A stretch of 35,781 nt of DNA, taken from assembly GCA_001773575.1 (NCBI GenBank), contig MEXB01000013.1, positions 1 through 35,781 on the forward strand, given 5' to 3'. Origin of the DNA: Candidatus Adlerbacteria bacterium RIFOXYC1_FULL_48_26. GTDB lineage: Bacteria > Patescibacteriota > Minisyncoccia > Phycocordibacterales > SBAW01. This document shows, piece by piece, positions 18,438 to 27,098 of the stretch. Below the pieces are notes generated by a model that saw only the letters and a list, made by a program, of their open reading frames with translations, did no database searches and was not told where the DNA came from. The position numbers were made by a program, and so were the translations under genes. Positions within the stretch are counted from its first letter, which is position 1; each line of letters starts with the position of its first letter.

Positions 18438-20707
18438 AGATCGGGCTGTTCTTCAGCTGATTCTCCGCCTGAGCGTCCAAGTACTTCACGTGGTTTTGCT
18501 CCATCACCTGGGCCGATTACACCGCGTTCTTCTAGTATGTCGATAAGGCGCGCTGCGCGTGCGTAGCCAACACGAAGTTTTCTTTGCAGATACGAGGTTG
18601 ATGCTTTACCAGCTTCCATTACAGCAGCGCGCGCCGCTTCATACATGTCGTCGTCATCTCCGTCATCAAAACCGCCTCCACCACCGCCTGAGCCGCCTTC
18701 AAGTGAAATGCTTGTGGTCCCTGGGGCAGGAGCTGCGATATCTATTGGAATTTCAACATCGTTGTTCTTAGCGATAAAGTCCGTCACTTTCTTTACTTCG
18801 TTTTCAGTAATGAAGGCGCTCTGTAAACGCACCGGTTTTGCCATGTCGGCAGAGAGGTACAGCATGTCGCCGGCACCAAGGAGAGTTTCCGCGCCGCCTT
18901 GGTCCAAAATTGTACGTGAGTCTATTTGGCTTGCTACTTGAAGAGCGATACGTGTTGGTACGTTTGCCTTAATAAGGCCGGTAATGACATTAACGCTAGG
19001 GCGCTGTGTTGAGAGAAGGAGGTGGATACCAACGGCACGGCTCATCTGGGCTAGGCGTACGATAGAAGCCTCAAGTTCTCGAGGGTAGGTCTGCATAATG
19101 TCGGCGAGCTCATCGATGACGACGACTATATACGGCATTGCTTCAGGAGCTCTCTGACCTTCCTCAAGTTCACCGCCTTGCTTGCGAATATCTTCAAGAG
19201 CAGGGGTCAGAATGTTCTGATGGTATGAGTCGATATCGCGCACGCGGTTTTCTTCCAAAATATTGTATCGGCGTTCCATTTCGCGTCCTGCCCAGCGGAG
19301 CGCCATAACTGCCTTCTTAGGGTCGGTGATAACTGGAGTGAGAAGGTGAGGGATAGAGCGGTAGAGAGTGAGCTCTACGCGCTTAGGGTCGATCATGATA
19401 AAGCGTAGTTGTTGTGGACCTGCTCTATATAGAAGTGAGTTTATTATTGCGTGGATAGCGACTGACTTACCTGAGCCTGTTGCTCCCGCAATCAAACCGT
19501 GCGGCATTTTAGCTAGGTTTGAGTACACAGAGTTGCCGGCAATGTCGCGGCCAAGGGCGACCATAAGAGGCTTCGGTGAGTCGGTGAACTCCTCTGAACC
19601 CAAGAGTGTGCCCAGACCCACAGTAACTTTTGCAGTGTTTGGCACTTCAATACCCACCAGTGACTTACCTGGGATAGGGGCTTCGATACGAATGCCACCC
19701 TTTGCTGCGAGTGCGAGTGCGAGGTTTTGTTGAAGGGCGACGATCTTCTGGAGACGCACGCCTTCTGCGGGTTTGATGGCGTAGCGGGTAACTGATGGAC
19801 CAATGGAGATTTCGTCGATCTCTACATTTATGCCGAAGTTTTGGAGAGTGCGGCGGATGATGTTGGCGTTGGCCTTAATGTCGCCACTGCCGGCACGGCC
19901 CTTGTCGCCTTCGAGCAAAGAAAGAGGCGGGGGAGTGTATTGGCCCAGGAGAGATTTTAGGTTGGCTGCAGCGGCACGTGCGGCTGTTTCTTTTGAGGCA
20001 TTCTCACGTGCCGCTGCAGATGCCGAACCGCGCTCAGCGCGGGCAGGTACTTGTTGGGGCATCCTCGGAGTTTCTTGCTCATCCTCCTCGTCCATTGGAG
20101 GATACGTTTCCTCTAACTCTTCGTCATCCTGCAACCCTGTTATAGAAGGTTCGAGTTCTCTGTCGCCTCGTCCTGTGAGTTTTCTAAAGAGTGCCAGTAT
20201 GTTGCGACCAATGGAGGTAAATATTTCAGGAGAGATGCGACCCTCAATCAATATAAGGAGAGAGATGAGAGATAGTCCGCCCATGATGATGAGTGCGACG
20301 TAGATATCAAAAAATTGCACAGTGGGGTGGGCGATGGCTCCGCCCACGAGACCTCCTCGGTTTGAAACAGCATCAACAAAGCCGAGTCCTGCCAAAATAA
20401 AAATAACGCTCGAAACCATCTTTAATGGGTTGAAGCCAACAGACTCTTCACGTAAGGCACTCCATCCGAGGATGAAGAGGAGGAGGGGGAGCAAGAAGTA
20501 GCCTATCCCTAGAAGGTAGTCAAAAAGCCAGTAGAGGTCAGAGCCTCCATTTCCTGCTACACCGAAATATGCGAGCACAAAAATAAGGCCGAGGATGAAA
20601 AGAACTATTGCTGCAATCGTGCGCTTGGTTTCTGTAGGTAGTGTGCGCAACGGGTTAGCAGTGTCCTTGCTTTGCTTGCCATTTTTGCGCGCCATATATG
20701 AAGACAT
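18434..20707 (-). CDS. ftsK: DNA translocase FtsK/SpoIIIE
   Basis: N-terminal TM helices; GLIAGATGSGKSVAIHAIINSLLYRAGP (Walker A); VVVIDELADIM; C-terminal gamma-like winged helix. ORF is open to 20815, but MSSYMARKNGKQ at 20707 is the more likely start. Confidence 0.93.
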   Translation of the reverse strand: MSSYMARKNGKQSKDTANPLRTLPTETKRTIAAIVLFILGLIFVLAYFGVAGNGGSDLYWLFDYLLGIGYFLLPLLLFILGWSALREESVGFNPLKMVSSVIFILAGLGFVDAVSNRGGLVGGAIAHPTVQFFDIYVALIIMGGLSLISLLILIEGRISPEIFTSIGRNILALFRKLTGRGDRELEPSITGLQDDEELEETYPPMDEEDEQETPRMPQQVPARAERGSASAAARENASKETAARAAAANLKSLLGQYTPPPLSLLEGDKGRAGSGDIKANANIIRRTLQNFGINVEIDEISIGPSVTRYAIKPAEGVRLQKIVALQQNLALALAAKGGIRIEAPIPGKSLVGIEVPNTAKVTVGLGTLLGSEEFTDSPKPLMVALGRDIAGNSVYSNLAKMPHGLIAGATGSGKSVAIHAIINSLLYRAGPQQLRFIMIDPKRVELTLYRSIPHLLTPVITDPKKAVMALRWAGREMERRYNILEENRVRDIDSYHQNILTPALEDIRKQGGELEEGQRAPEAMPYIVVVIDELADIMQTYPRELEASIVRLAQMSRAVGIHLLLSTQRPSVNVITGLIKANVPTRIALQVASQIDSRTILDQGGAETLLGAGDMLYLSADMAKPVRLQSAFITENEVKKVTDFIAKNNDVEIPIDIAAPAPGTTSISLEGGSGGGGGGFDDGDDDDMYEAARAAVMEAGKASTSYLQRKLRVGYARAARLIDILEERGVIGPGDGAKPREVLGRSGGESAEEQPDL

Positions 20708-20819
20708 GATACCATCTTTTGCTTTTGGAGAGCGAGGCAGTATACTCAAAGACACATGAGAGGTCCTATATGTCTTTAAGAATATAAGACAAATTAAAGG
20801 ACTTCTATGAGACAAAAAC

Positions 20820-21542
20820 GTGTCTGATATTGATAAAAAATTTCACGAATTTGCTCTAAAATCTATCCTTTTTAAAGGACGAACGGATTGGTATTTTTGT
20901 TACTTGAAGTCAGAAAAAATCGCACATGTTCTCTTGATTCTTGCTGAACGATCGGACATAAAAGATAGAGAGGTTTCATACAAGCTTGCGATGGCAGCAG
21001 CAGAACTCCCTCACACCTTCGCTCACTTTGCTGCGGGGGAGATGGATGCATCCATCGTCATCGCAGATATTTTCGCACTTCTTTCAAAGGTGAGACTCGC
21101 GACGACCGCAGGTTTCATTAGTAAAGAAAACAGCCCTGTTTTATTGAACGAATACGAACAGTTGGCGCAGCGGTTTTCTTTAAGCGTCCACCCATCACCG
21201 TTCACTTCGATACAAGATTTTTCAGTGCCAGAAATTGAGTCATCAGAAAACTCAGCAGAGCGTCCACGACTTTTGAATAACGGACAACGTCCTATGGAAC
21301 AGAGTTTAGATAAAGGACAGACTAAGGGACAAGTTAAGGACATCAATAAAGGACACACTGACCGTATGGAGAAAATACTCCAATTTGTGCGTAATAATGC
21401 AAACTCTTCTATAAAAGATATCGCATCGGCGGTGAAGGGTTGCAGTGAAAAAACCGTCCAGAGAGAGCTAGCAGTCCTGATCACTCAAGGACTTATAAAA
21501 AAGGTAGGGGAGCGTCGTTGGAGCGTGTATCTTGCTATATAA
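20820..21542 (+). CDS. HTH (winged-helix-like) protein with KGQ-rich linker; GTG start
   Basis: C-terminal MEKILQFVRNNANSSIKDIASAVKGCSEKTVQRELAVLITQGLIKKVGERRWSVY; linker NNGQRPMEQSLDKGQTKGQVKDINKGHTDR. Confidence 0.65.
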   Translation: MSDIDKKFHEFALKSILFKGRTDWYFCYLKSEKIAHVLLILAERSDIKDREVSYKLAMAAAELPHTFAHFAAGEMDASIVIADIFALLSKVRLATTAGFISKENSPVLLNEYEQLAQRFSLSVHPSPFTSIQDFSVPEIESSENSAERPRLLNNGQRPMEQSLDKGQTKGQVKDINKGHTDRMEKILQFVRNNANSSIKDIASAVKGCSEKTVQRELAVLITQGLIKKVGERRWSVYLAI

Positions 21543-21752
21543 GGAAGGCGTTGACCGGAAGCCTTCATAGTGGTAATTTTGGGGTACCTGGAAACCCAGC
21601 TCGACAGCCCCTTCGGGGGCTCATTTGCGCTGTTGTCCACAGGGTATTTTTGAGTTCCGGGCCCTATAGCCATATACTTGGTTGTAGCGACCGAACGTCG
21701 GGTATTCAGGGCATATACCGGAAGTCAGAAATTGTAAGATCGTTGACAACAG
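21543..21752 (+). ncRNA. Candidate structured RNA region (unidentified)
   Basis: Successive hairpins GAAGGC/GCCTTC, TGGG/CCCA, AGCCCC(TTCG)GGGGCT, then nested CTGTTGTC/GACAACAG, TTCCGG/CCGGAA, GCCCT/AGGGC and CCGA(ACG)TCGG. Orientation not established. Confidence 0.35.
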
Positions 21753-21893
21753 AATAGTAGATGAAGAATTACAGTAAGTGCTGTGGTTCATGTGCGTCTT
21801 CATTGTTAGTGGACATTTCCTAATCCCTTCACGGTTGCTTTGTCTGAACGTCCAATTCCATTCTGACTACCAGTCGCTCTTCTGCTTGAGTGA

Positions 21894-21938
21894 TGGTTTC
21901 TCTGTCCTTCTTTAATAGAAGGAGAACCAGAGACACCA
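21894..21938 (+). promoter_or_regulatory. Long hairpin in putative 5' leader of surface-protein gene
   Basis: TGGTTTCTCTG-TCCTTCT-TTAAT-AGAAGGA-GAAC-CAGAGACACCA: 18-position stem, one mismatch, 4-nt bulge. Confidence 0.7.
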
Positions 21939-22040
21939 CACTAATGCGGAAGAAGCGGGTAGAATTTTGTTCGAAAGTTTCGGTTCTCTTTATCCGTACG
22001 ATTACAAGTAATTATTAATAGTTCGAATTAGTTAGTTATT

Positions 22041-25000
22041 ATGACAATTACTCAGAGTTCTACACGTCTCGTCGCTTTCGTCGGCGGTGCAGTTGTTGCC
22101 CTCGGACTTATGTTCGGCGCAATCGCTACTCCAGCTCACGCAGCGTCTCTCACGGCGTCTCAGGTAAGTGCGATCGTTTCGTTGCTCCAGTCCTTCGGTG
22201 CTGATGCAGCTACTATCGCTAACGTTCAGGCATCACTCAATGGTCAGCCTACAACCGGTGGTTCTACCGGCGGTACTACCGGCGGCTCATGCTCAACGAG
22301 CTTTACCCGCGACCTCACAGTCGGTTCTACAGGTGCTGATGTTATGGCTCTCCAGAAGTTCTTGAACATGAGCGCAGGCACGATGGTTTCATCGTCTGGC
22401 GCCGGTTCTCCTGGTATGGAAACTTCAACCTTCGGTCCTGCTACAAAAGCAGCCGTTGTTAAGTTCCAGGCCGCAAATAGCATCTCACCAACTTCTGGTT
22501 ATGTAGGTCCATTGACCCGCGCAAAGCTCAACGCTCTCTGCGGTTCAACACCAACAACACCAACAACACCAACAACACCTACTACCCCTACAACAGGTAC
22601 AGGTACTGCAACTGTTTCAGCAGCAGCACAGCCAGCAAATGGCATTGCTCCGCTTAACGCAGCTCGCATTCCGTTCACCAAGTTCACTGTTACTGCAACA
22701 GGTGGCAACGTAACGCTTAACAACGTTACAGTTCAGCGCGATGGTATCGCTTCTGACCAGGCCTTCAACGGCGTTGTTCTCTTGGACCAGAATGGTAACC
22801 AGGTTGGTATCACAAAGACTTTGAACAGCAATCACCAGGCGGTGGTTGGTTCAGCAGTTGTGATCCCAAGCGGCACATCTATGACCTTCACCGTTGCTGC
22901 AAACCGCGGTAGCGCTACAGGTTACGCAGGTCAGATCGCTACCTTCTCAGTTGTTGCAGTTAACACTTCAGCAGCAGTTACGAACGGCGGTCTTCCAATC
23001 AGCGGTGCAAGCATGACAATCAACGAAGCAGCAAGCCTCATTGGTTCAGTCACTGCTGCTCGCGGTACAAATGACCCAGGTGCAGCTAACACTGAAAACG
23101 TTGGTCAGACCAACTACATCTTCTCTTCGATCCGCGTAACTGCAGGTTCAGGTGAAGACGTATACTTGAAGTCAATCCGCTGGCACCAGATCGGTTCTGC
23201 TTCACAGAGCTATCTCTCAAACGTTGTTTCAGTAGTTGATGGTACTTCATACGCTACAACTGTCTCAGCTGATAACTACTACACGACAACTTTCCCAGGC
23301 CAGGGTATCTTGGTTCAAAAAGGTTTCTCAAAGGACGTAGCTATCCAGGGTGACATCGTAAATGGTTCAGCAACAAATGCTCAGTTCGATATCCAGAAGG
23401 CATCTGACATCAACGTTGTTGGTGCTCAGTATGGCTACGGTATCCTTCCAGCATTTGGCAACCAGTCTGCAGCAGCAGGCGTTGTTTCAAGCTCTGACGA
23501 TCCTTACTACACAGGTTACCAAGTTACGATCTCAGGCGGTGTTGTAACCGTTTCGACTTCAAACTCAGTTACCTCAGGTAACGTTGCTATCAATCAGGCT
23601 GACCAGGTTCTCGGTGGTTTCTCTGTACAGGTACAGGGTGAAACAATCACTGTAGGTCGCATGGTCTTCCAGATTACTGCAGACAGCACATCCGGTTCTT
23701 ACAACGATTTGACTAACATCAAGCTCGTTGACCAGAACGGTGTTGTACTCGCAGGCCCAGTTGACGCAACAAGCGGTGGTTCTACATCAGACGCAACTGT
23801 AACCTTCACAGATACAGTTACTGTCCCAGTTGGAACTACTCAGCTTATGCTCAAGGGCAAGCTCGGTACTGACTTCGCAACCAACGACACTGTCCAGGCT
23901 TCGACATCTCCAACAACTGGTTGGACAACTGTTACTGGCCAGACAACTGGTCGCTCAATCACAATCGCTCCGGCAGGCCCTCTTACGAGCGCTTCCCAGA
24001 CTGTAAAGGCAGCTTCACTTAGCGTGACTGTTGCTTCTACTCCGATTGCTCAGACGGTTATTGCAGGTAGCAATCAGTTCACCTTCAGCAACATCATCCT
24101 TGATGCAACTGCTTCTGGTGAAGATCTCCGCCTCACGACTCTTCCAGTTCGTTACGCATTGGGTACTCCTGGTACCGCAAATGATCTGACAAACTGCCAG
24201 GTCTACAACGGTTCAACCAGCATCTCTGACCAGCACGTATACAACCCTTCATCGAGTGTTACGACTGGTGCTCAGGTATCATTCTCACTTAACAGCGGTG
24301 GCATCGTTGTTCCAAAGGGAACAACTGTAACCCTCGCAGTTAAATGCGATATCCGCAGCGGTGCAGCAGGTACATACTCATTCGGTCTTAACTCAAGCGA
24401 CACTGTTGGCGCATCAGGCGTCACCAGCGGCTCAACTGTCAACGGCACCCTCACAACGAACGCAGGCAATACAATGACTGCTTCTTCAGGTGGGACTCTT
24501 TCAGTTACACTTGACTCAAGCACTCCTTCATTCGGAGTAACTTCAGCAGGTTCAACTGGTGTTGACCTTGGCCACATCCGCTTTGCGGGCACCAACGAAG
24601 ATCTCGATCTCCGCCAGGTTGCTCTCCAGCTCGAAAACACTGGTACTCGCACTGACCTCGTAAACAACCAGGTTACTTTGTGGGATGCAACAACAAACAC
24701 TCAGATCGGAACAGCAGTGTTCCCATCTGGTGCTAACGCAACTTCATCACAGATTGCTTCAGGTGCGTTCCGCATCCCAGCAAACGGTTCTCGCGTGATG
24801 ATCATCAAGGGTGATATCGCAGGCATCAGCGTCAGCGGTCCTCTTACAGCTTCAGGCGACATCATCAAGGTTAACTACGATGGTGGTAACGTCAGCGGTA
24901 CAAACGGTACGTACGCTGTCGGTGTAGCTTCTGGTCAAAATCGCCAGCCAGCTTCGGCTGACACTGCAGTAAACGGTGTGGAGATCTATAAGAGCTTCCC

Positions 25001-25553
25001 AACGTTCACTTACAGCACAACAGGTTCAACAGCAGTTAGCGGTAACCAGACACTTATGTCTCTCACTGTTGCTGCAGACGCAAAGGGCGATGTTACCCTC
25101 GGTAAACTCGTCTTCTCAGTCGCAACATCAACAGCTACTCTCACCGCTCCAACCTTCTCAGGTCCAAACGGTGCGGTTGGCTCATCAACACCAATCTTGG
25201 CAACGACTGGTTCTACGATCACTGTCTACTTCGACAGCGTATCTAACACCTCAGATGCTGTAGTTGCAGCAGGTACAACTAAGACCTTCACCCTCCGCGG
25301 CACTCTTGCTCTCACGGGCAACAGTGGTAGCTCAGGTTCAGTCTCAATTGCACTCAAGGCTGATACTTCAGTAGCAACGATTGGTACGTTCGATTCACTC
25401 AGTGCCAGCAACATGATTTGGTCTCCAGAGTCAACTTCAACAGTTAAGACTCCTAAGGCTAATAATGACTGGACAAACGGCTACGGTCTCGGCGGTTGTT
25501 TCGCAACCTCAGGCCTTGGTCAGGACTGCTTCTCAGTCGTTACAGCGAAGTAA
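22041..25553 (+). CDS. Large secreted surface (S-layer-like) protein with peptidoglycan-binding domain
   Basis: Signal peptide (LVAFVGGAVVALGLMFGAIATPAHAA), PG_binding_1-like region (LTVGSTGADVMALQKFLNMSAG...FGPATKAAVVKFQAANSI...GPLTRAKLNALC), TPTTPTTPTT linker, long Ser/Thr/Gly beta-rich body. Confidence 0.75.
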   Translation: MTITQSSTRLVAFVGGAVVALGLMFGAIATPAHAASLTASQVSAIVSLLQSFGADAATIANVQASLNGQPTTGGSTGGTTGGSCSTSFTRDLTVGSTGADVMALQKFLNMSAGTMVSSSGAGSPGMETSTFGPATKAAVVKFQAANSISPTSGYVGPLTRAKLNALCGSTPTTPTTPTTPTTPTTGTGTATVSAAAQPANGIAPLNAARIPFTKFTVTATGGNVTLNNVTVQRDGIASDQAFNGVVLLDQNGNQVGITKTLNSNHQAVVGSAVVIPSGTSMTFTVAANRGSATGYAGQIATFSVVAVNTSAAVTNGGLPISGASMTINEAASLIGSVTAARGTNDPGAANTENVGQTNYIFSSIRVTAGSGEDVYLKSIRWHQIGSASQSYLSNVVSVVDGTSYATTVSADNYYTTTFPGQGILVQKGFSKDVAIQGDIVNGSATNAQFDIQKASDINVVGAQYGYGILPAFGNQSAAAGVVSSSDDPYYTGYQVTISGGVVTVSTSNSVTSGNVAINQADQVLGGFSVQVQGETITVGRMVFQITADSTSGSYNDLTNIKLVDQNGVVLAGPVDATSGGSTSDATVTFTDTVTVPVGTTQLMLKGKLGTDFATNDTVQASTSPTTGWTTVTGQTTGRSITIAPAGPLTSASQTVKAASLSVTVASTPIAQTVIAGSNQFTFSNIILDATASGEDLRLTTLPVRYALGTPGTANDLTNCQVYNGSTSISDQHVYNPSSSVTTGAQVSFSLNSGGIVVPKGTTVTLAVKCDIRSGAAGTYSFGLNSSDTVGASGVTSGSTVNGTLTTNAGNTMTASSGGTLSVTLDSSTPSFGVTSAGSTGVDLGHIRFAGTNEDLDLRQVALQLENTGTRTDLVNNQVTLWDATTNTQIGTAVFPSGANATSSQIASGAFRIPANGSRVMIIKGDIAGISVSGPLTASGDIIKVNYDGGNVSGTNGTYAVGVASGQNRQPASADTAVNGVEIYKSFPTFTYSTTGSTAVSGNQTLMSLTVAADAKGDVTLGKLVFSVATSTATLTAPTFSGPNGAVGSSTPILATTGSTITVYFDSVSNTSDAVVAAGTTKTFTLRGTLALTGNSGSSGSVSIALKADTSVATIGTFDSLSASNMIWSPESTSTVKTPKANNDWTNGYGLGGCFATSGLGQDCFSVVTAK

Positions 25554-25590
25554 TTCGGGTAGCGTAAGTTAAGCTAGTTCAATCCAACAA

Positions 25591-25620
25591 AAGCCCCCTC
25601 GAAAGAGGGGGCTTTTGTGT
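25591..25620 (+). terminator. Intrinsic terminator of surface-protein gene
   Basis: AAGCCCCCTC-GAAA-GAGGGGGCTT then TTGTGTTTTT. Confidence 0.9.
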
Positions 25621-25633
25621 TTTTCATGTTTGT

Positions 25634-25666
25634 AAGAATCCCCGAGGACCGTCCTCGGGGATTCTT
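25634..25666. repeat. 33-bp perfect palindrome (REP-like) upstream of RAYT
   Basis: AAGAATCCCCGAGGAC-C-GTCCTCGGGGATTCTT: 16-bp perfect arms, 1-nt centre. Confidence 0.95.
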
Positions 25667-25731
25667 ATTAAAAATTCATCACTCAAATTGTTATCCTTTC
25701 ACATGACAAAGGTCGGTCCTTTGTATCTAAG

Positions 25732-26409
25732 ATGCTTCGAAAAACACCTCTCATCATCGGCGAAACATATCATATATACAATCGGGGCGCCCACAAACGG
25801 AATATCTATAGTTCTGAAGAAGATTACACACGCTTCATGTTCCTACTGTTTATTGCTAATGATCCCGCTCGCCTCAATATGCGAGATCTTCTGTCTAAAT
25901 ACAGAGGTCGGTCCTTTACAGAGATATTCAAAGAAGAAAAACCAAAAAAATCACTTGTCGATGTTTTGGCCTACTCGCTTATGCCAAATCACTTTCATTT
26001 AGTGTTGCGTCAAAGAACTGAACAGGGTATAACTTTCTTTCTAAGAAAAGTTATGACTGGGTATTCTATGTATTTCAACATTAAATACAGCCATAGTGGA
26101 GTGCTTTTGCAGGGCCGTTTTAAAAGTTCTCACATAAATAACGAACCCTATTTTCGCTACATATTTTCATATGTGCACCTAAACCCTTTATCCCTAATTG
26201 AGCCGAAGTGGGAGAAGTTAGGTGTAAAAGATAGAGATGCAGCTAGGGATTTTATGAGAAATTACAAATATTCGAGCTATCAAGATTATGCCTACGCCAG
26301 AAGGCCTGAATCTAGGCTTCTAGCGGAAATTAATATCCCTGAATTTCTCTACCGACAAAACGATTTAGAAAATTTATTTCAATCTCTTACAGAGGACAGT
26401 CCTCTGTAA
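25732..26409 (+). CDS. REP-associated tyrosine transposase (Y1_Tnp / IS200-like)
   Basis: ETYHIYNRGAHKRNIY; AYSLMPNHFHLVLRQ (HUH: HFH); YFRYIFSYVHLNPL; YKYSSYQDY. Confidence 0.9.
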   Translation: MLRKTPLIIGETYHIYNRGAHKRNIYSSEEDYTRFMFLLFIANDPARLNMRDLLSKYRGRSFTEIFKEEKPKKSLVDVLAYSLMPNHFHLVLRQRTEQGITFFLRKVMTGYSMYFNIKYSHSGVLLQGRFKSSHINNEPYFRYIFSYVHLNPLSLIEPKWEKLGVKDRDAARDFMRNYKYSSYQDYAYARRPESRLLAEINIPEFLYRQNDLENLFQSLTEDSPL

Positions 26410-26410
26410 G
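26386..26410. repeat. 25-bp perfect palindrome at RAYT 3' end
   Basis: CTTACAGAGGAC-A-GTCCTCTGTAAG; 12-bp perfect arms; includes the RAYT stop codon. Confidence 0.95.
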
Positions 26411-26473
26411 TTTTGATAAATATTTGTAGTTCGTTTTAGCGAGATTTCAGTACTGTTTTTTGTAACCTAGAGC

Positions 26474-27097
26474 ATGTCACAAAAAACGATATGGCGAATG
26501 TTGCGAGTAGTTCGTTGGGTGCCTTTGGTGCTTTGTTTACTTTATATATTGCTTGTACTGGTTCGAATTCCTGCTGTTGCAGAAAAAGAGAAAAGTGGAA
26601 AAGCAGTCATCGATATTCAAGCGCAACATATTACGGTAGGGGACGTGTTGGGGAATAACCTCCCTCCAACTCCGGATGAAGCTCAGAACAGTGCGACGCT
26701 TGCGGGCGTTGATGTAAATAAAAATAATATTCGTGATGATATAGAACTCTCTATATTTTCGGCCACCACAAATGCCCAGGTTCGCGCTGCGGAACTCCAA
26801 TATGTGTTTGCGAAACAACTAGCTCTTACAAGTGTATTCGATAGCGATACGTGGGTTGCCTTTGTCGTACAAGAAAATAGAGGGTTTCAGTGTCTAGGGC
26901 AAGCTCTACTCCAGGCCGGGGTGCCCAAGAACAATCTGATTTCAATGGTGGTGAAACGAACAGAGGAGCTCACAGCTCTTACGTTAGACACTCAATTGAG
27001 AAAGGACGCCTACGAGAGAGCTGAGCGTTTTGCTACGAGCTATGTATTAGACGGTAGCCATGTGTGTGATGTCGACCTGGACATGCTTCAAAACTAA
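26474..27097 (+). CDS. Membrane-anchored hypothetical protein with calcium-binding-like loop
   Basis: N-terminal TM (VPLVLCLLYILLVLVRIPAV); VDVNKNNIRDDIE motif. Confidence 0.55.
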   Translation: MSQKTIWRMLRVVRWVPLVLCLLYILLVLVRIPAVAEKEKSGKAVIDIQAQHITVGDVLGNNLPPTPDEAQNSATLAGVDVNKNNIRDDIELSIFSATTNAQVRAAELQYVFAKQLALTSVFDSDTWVAFVVQENRGFQCLGQALLQAGVPKNNLISMVVKRTEELTALTLDTQLRKDAYERAERFATSYVLDGSHVCDVDLDMLQN

Positions 27098-27098
27098 T

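Larger units (their letters stand above)
25634..26410 (+). mobile_element. RAYT transposase unit bounded by GAGGAC-N-GTCCTC palindromes
   Basis: Y1 transposase CDS with a 33-bp palindrome upstream and a 25-bp palindrome overlapping its stop codon. Confidence 0.6.

Noticed and set aside
22546-22600. ACACCAACA tandem units as a possible phase-variation tract or CRISPR-like repeat
   Set aside because: Unit length is 9 nt (multiple of 3), so no frameshift switching; simply encodes the TPT linker. No CRISPR arrays were seen.
26557-26572. tRNA T-arm-like GGTTCGAATTCC
   Set aside because: No acceptor, D or anticodon arms around it; lies in a coding region.
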